A program made the position numbers and the translations under genes. A DNA stretch of 64,000 bases from Phycisphaerales bacterium (lineage in GTDB: Bacteria > Planctomycetota > Phycisphaerae > Phycisphaerales > UBA1924): the NCBI GenBank assembly GCA_019750095.1, contig JAIEOW010000052.1, positions 1-64,000 on the forward strand, in the 5' to 3' direction. Position 1 is the stretch's first letter; each line of letters opens with the position of its first letter. Below are positions 63,333 to 64,000 of this stretch, piece by piece. A model generated the notes under the pieces. It saw nothing but the letters and a program-made list of their open reading frames with translations. It made no database searches and was not told the DNA's origin.

Positions 63333-64000
63333 ATGTCCGCGATCCCCGCCAATCTCTCGCGTGTTCCGAACCTGCTGGCCAGCCAGTTGCTGCTCGCCGG
63401 GGTCAATCGGTCCAACGTCGATCTGCTCACGGTGCAGCAGCAGATGGCCTCGGGCAAGCGCGTGAACCGCTACAGCGAAGACCCCATCGCCGGGGCCGCC
63501 ATCGGCGCGATCCTCCAGCGATTCCAGACCGGCCAGCAGACCCTGAACAACCTCGGAAACGCCCAGAACAACCTGGATCTGCTCGATACCACGATCGGCG
63601 AGGCCACCGACCTCGTTCGCGAAGCCAAGAGCATCGCCTCCAGCCAGATCGGCGTCACCAGCGATCGCGCCACACGCACCAATCAGGCCACCGTCATCGA
63701 CGGAATGCTCCGATCGCTCTTTCAGCTCGCCAACCGCCAGACCAACGGGCTCTATCTCTTCGGCGGCGACACCGCCACCACCCCCCCCATCGTCGAGGCC
63801 CGCAACGGGTATCGCTACGTCGGGCGCGGGTCCGGCCTCCGGGCCGAACTTGGCTCGGCGAGCGATGTCCCGATCACCATCGGCGGCGACAACGCCATCG
63901 GCGAGACCTCCGCCCGGCTCAAGGGCCTGGTCGATCTCAATCCTGCCCTCACCCCCGCCACACGTCTCACCGATCTGGTTGGCGCTCGCGGACTGGGCAT
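63333..64000 (+). CDS. flgL: Flagellar hook-filament junction protein FlgL (cut by window end)
   Basis: Begins MSAIPANLSRVPNLLASQLLLAGVNRSNVDLLTVQQQMASGKRVNRYSEDPIAG, the flagellin-like N-terminus of FlgL (HAP3). QTLNNLGNAQNNLDLLDTTIGEATDLVREAK and GLYLFGGD follow. About 222 residues are visible; the C-terminal half lies beyond the window. ATG at 63333 is two bases after the flgK stop, so the two are one unit. Confidence 0.92.
   Translation, partial: MSAIPANLSRVPNLLASQLLLAGVNRSNVDLLTVQQQMASGKRVNRYSEDPIAGAAIGAILQRFQTGQQTLNNLGNAQNNLDLLDTTIGEATDLVREAKSIASSQIGVTSDRATRTNQATVIDGMLRSLFQLANRQTNGLYLFGGDTATTPPIVEARNGYRYVGRGSGLRAELGSASDVPITIGGDNAIGETSARLKGLVDLNPALTPATRLTDLVGARGLG

Noticed and set aside
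1-64000. CRISPR array, insertion sequence, prophage or attachment site
   Set aside because: No regularly spaced direct repeats with unique spacers, no transposase or phage genes were found.

Overview
The window is high-GC DNA (roughly 65% by eye) from a bacterium most like the Planctomycetota, probably class Phycisphaerae. The pointers are: two pilin-like secreted proteins with the expanded planctomycete N-terminal methylation motif; zinc-ribbon membrane proteins of the CxxC...CPECG kind; an ECF sigma factor paired with a very large membrane Ser/Thr kinase; a free-standing LigD_N domain; HAF-repeat and lamin-tail secreted proteins; and a diderm flagellum with P- and L-ring genes. No plasmid, phage, transposase, CRISPR, rRNA or convincing tRNA signal was seen, so this looks like ordinary chromosome.

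Layout. 1-5.0 kb: pilin-like protein, tRNA thiouridylase mnmA (carrying an in-frame palindromic repeat), a repeat-rich gap, a zinc-ribbon membrane protein and the clamp-loader subunit holB. 5.0-9.4 kb: membrane protein, a WecA/MraY-type lipid-linked sugar transferase and an O-antigen-ligase-like protein. 9.7-18 kb: EF-G, a secreted HAF-repeat protein and sucAB (2-oxoglutarate dehydrogenase E1/E2). 18-26 kb: pstSCAB phosphate uptake, with very enlarged permeases and a terminator between pstS and pstC. 26-32 kb: small zinc-ribbon, pilin-like, lamin-tail and lipoprotein genes, a DEAD-box helicase and a DUF4442-like protein. 32-38 kb: three overlapping glycosyltransferases. 38-41 kb: a gldG-like gene and a DUF4340 gene without their usual ABC ATPase and permease next to them. 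41-45 kb: membrane protein, fmt, and a lipoprotein joining a CX5R phosphatase to a CxxCH cytochrome motif. 45-48 kb: an ArsR-methyltransferase regulator and ahcY, with an operator-like palindrome over the promoter. 48-54 kb: TPR lipoprotein, LigD_N protein, kinase and ECF sigma factor, SDR oxidoreductase. 54-55 kb: FmdB-like and OmpA-like genes. 55-64 kb: flagellar genes flgF-flgG-flgA-flgH-flgI-flgJ-flgN on the minus strand and flgK-flgL diverging on the plus strand, the last cut by the window end.

How the parts work together. The flagellar block encodes distal rod, P/L rings, rod-capping/binding protein, a FlgN-like chaperone and the hook-filament junction. The ArsR-methyltransferase and ahcY lie on one strand and probably form a feedback unit of the activated-methyl cycle. 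pstSCAB is a complete high-affinity phosphate importer without phoU in view. The glycosyltransferases, the WecA-like enzyme and the ligase-like protein suggest surface-glycan synthesis. The less ordinary items are the phosphatase-cytochrome lipoprotein, the repeat families (one inserted in frame in mnmA), the enlarged Pst permeases, a hairpin over the ribosome-binding site of the sigma factor, and a sigma-54-like site almost on top of the flgK start. Functions are read from motifs and family knowledge only; no database search was run.
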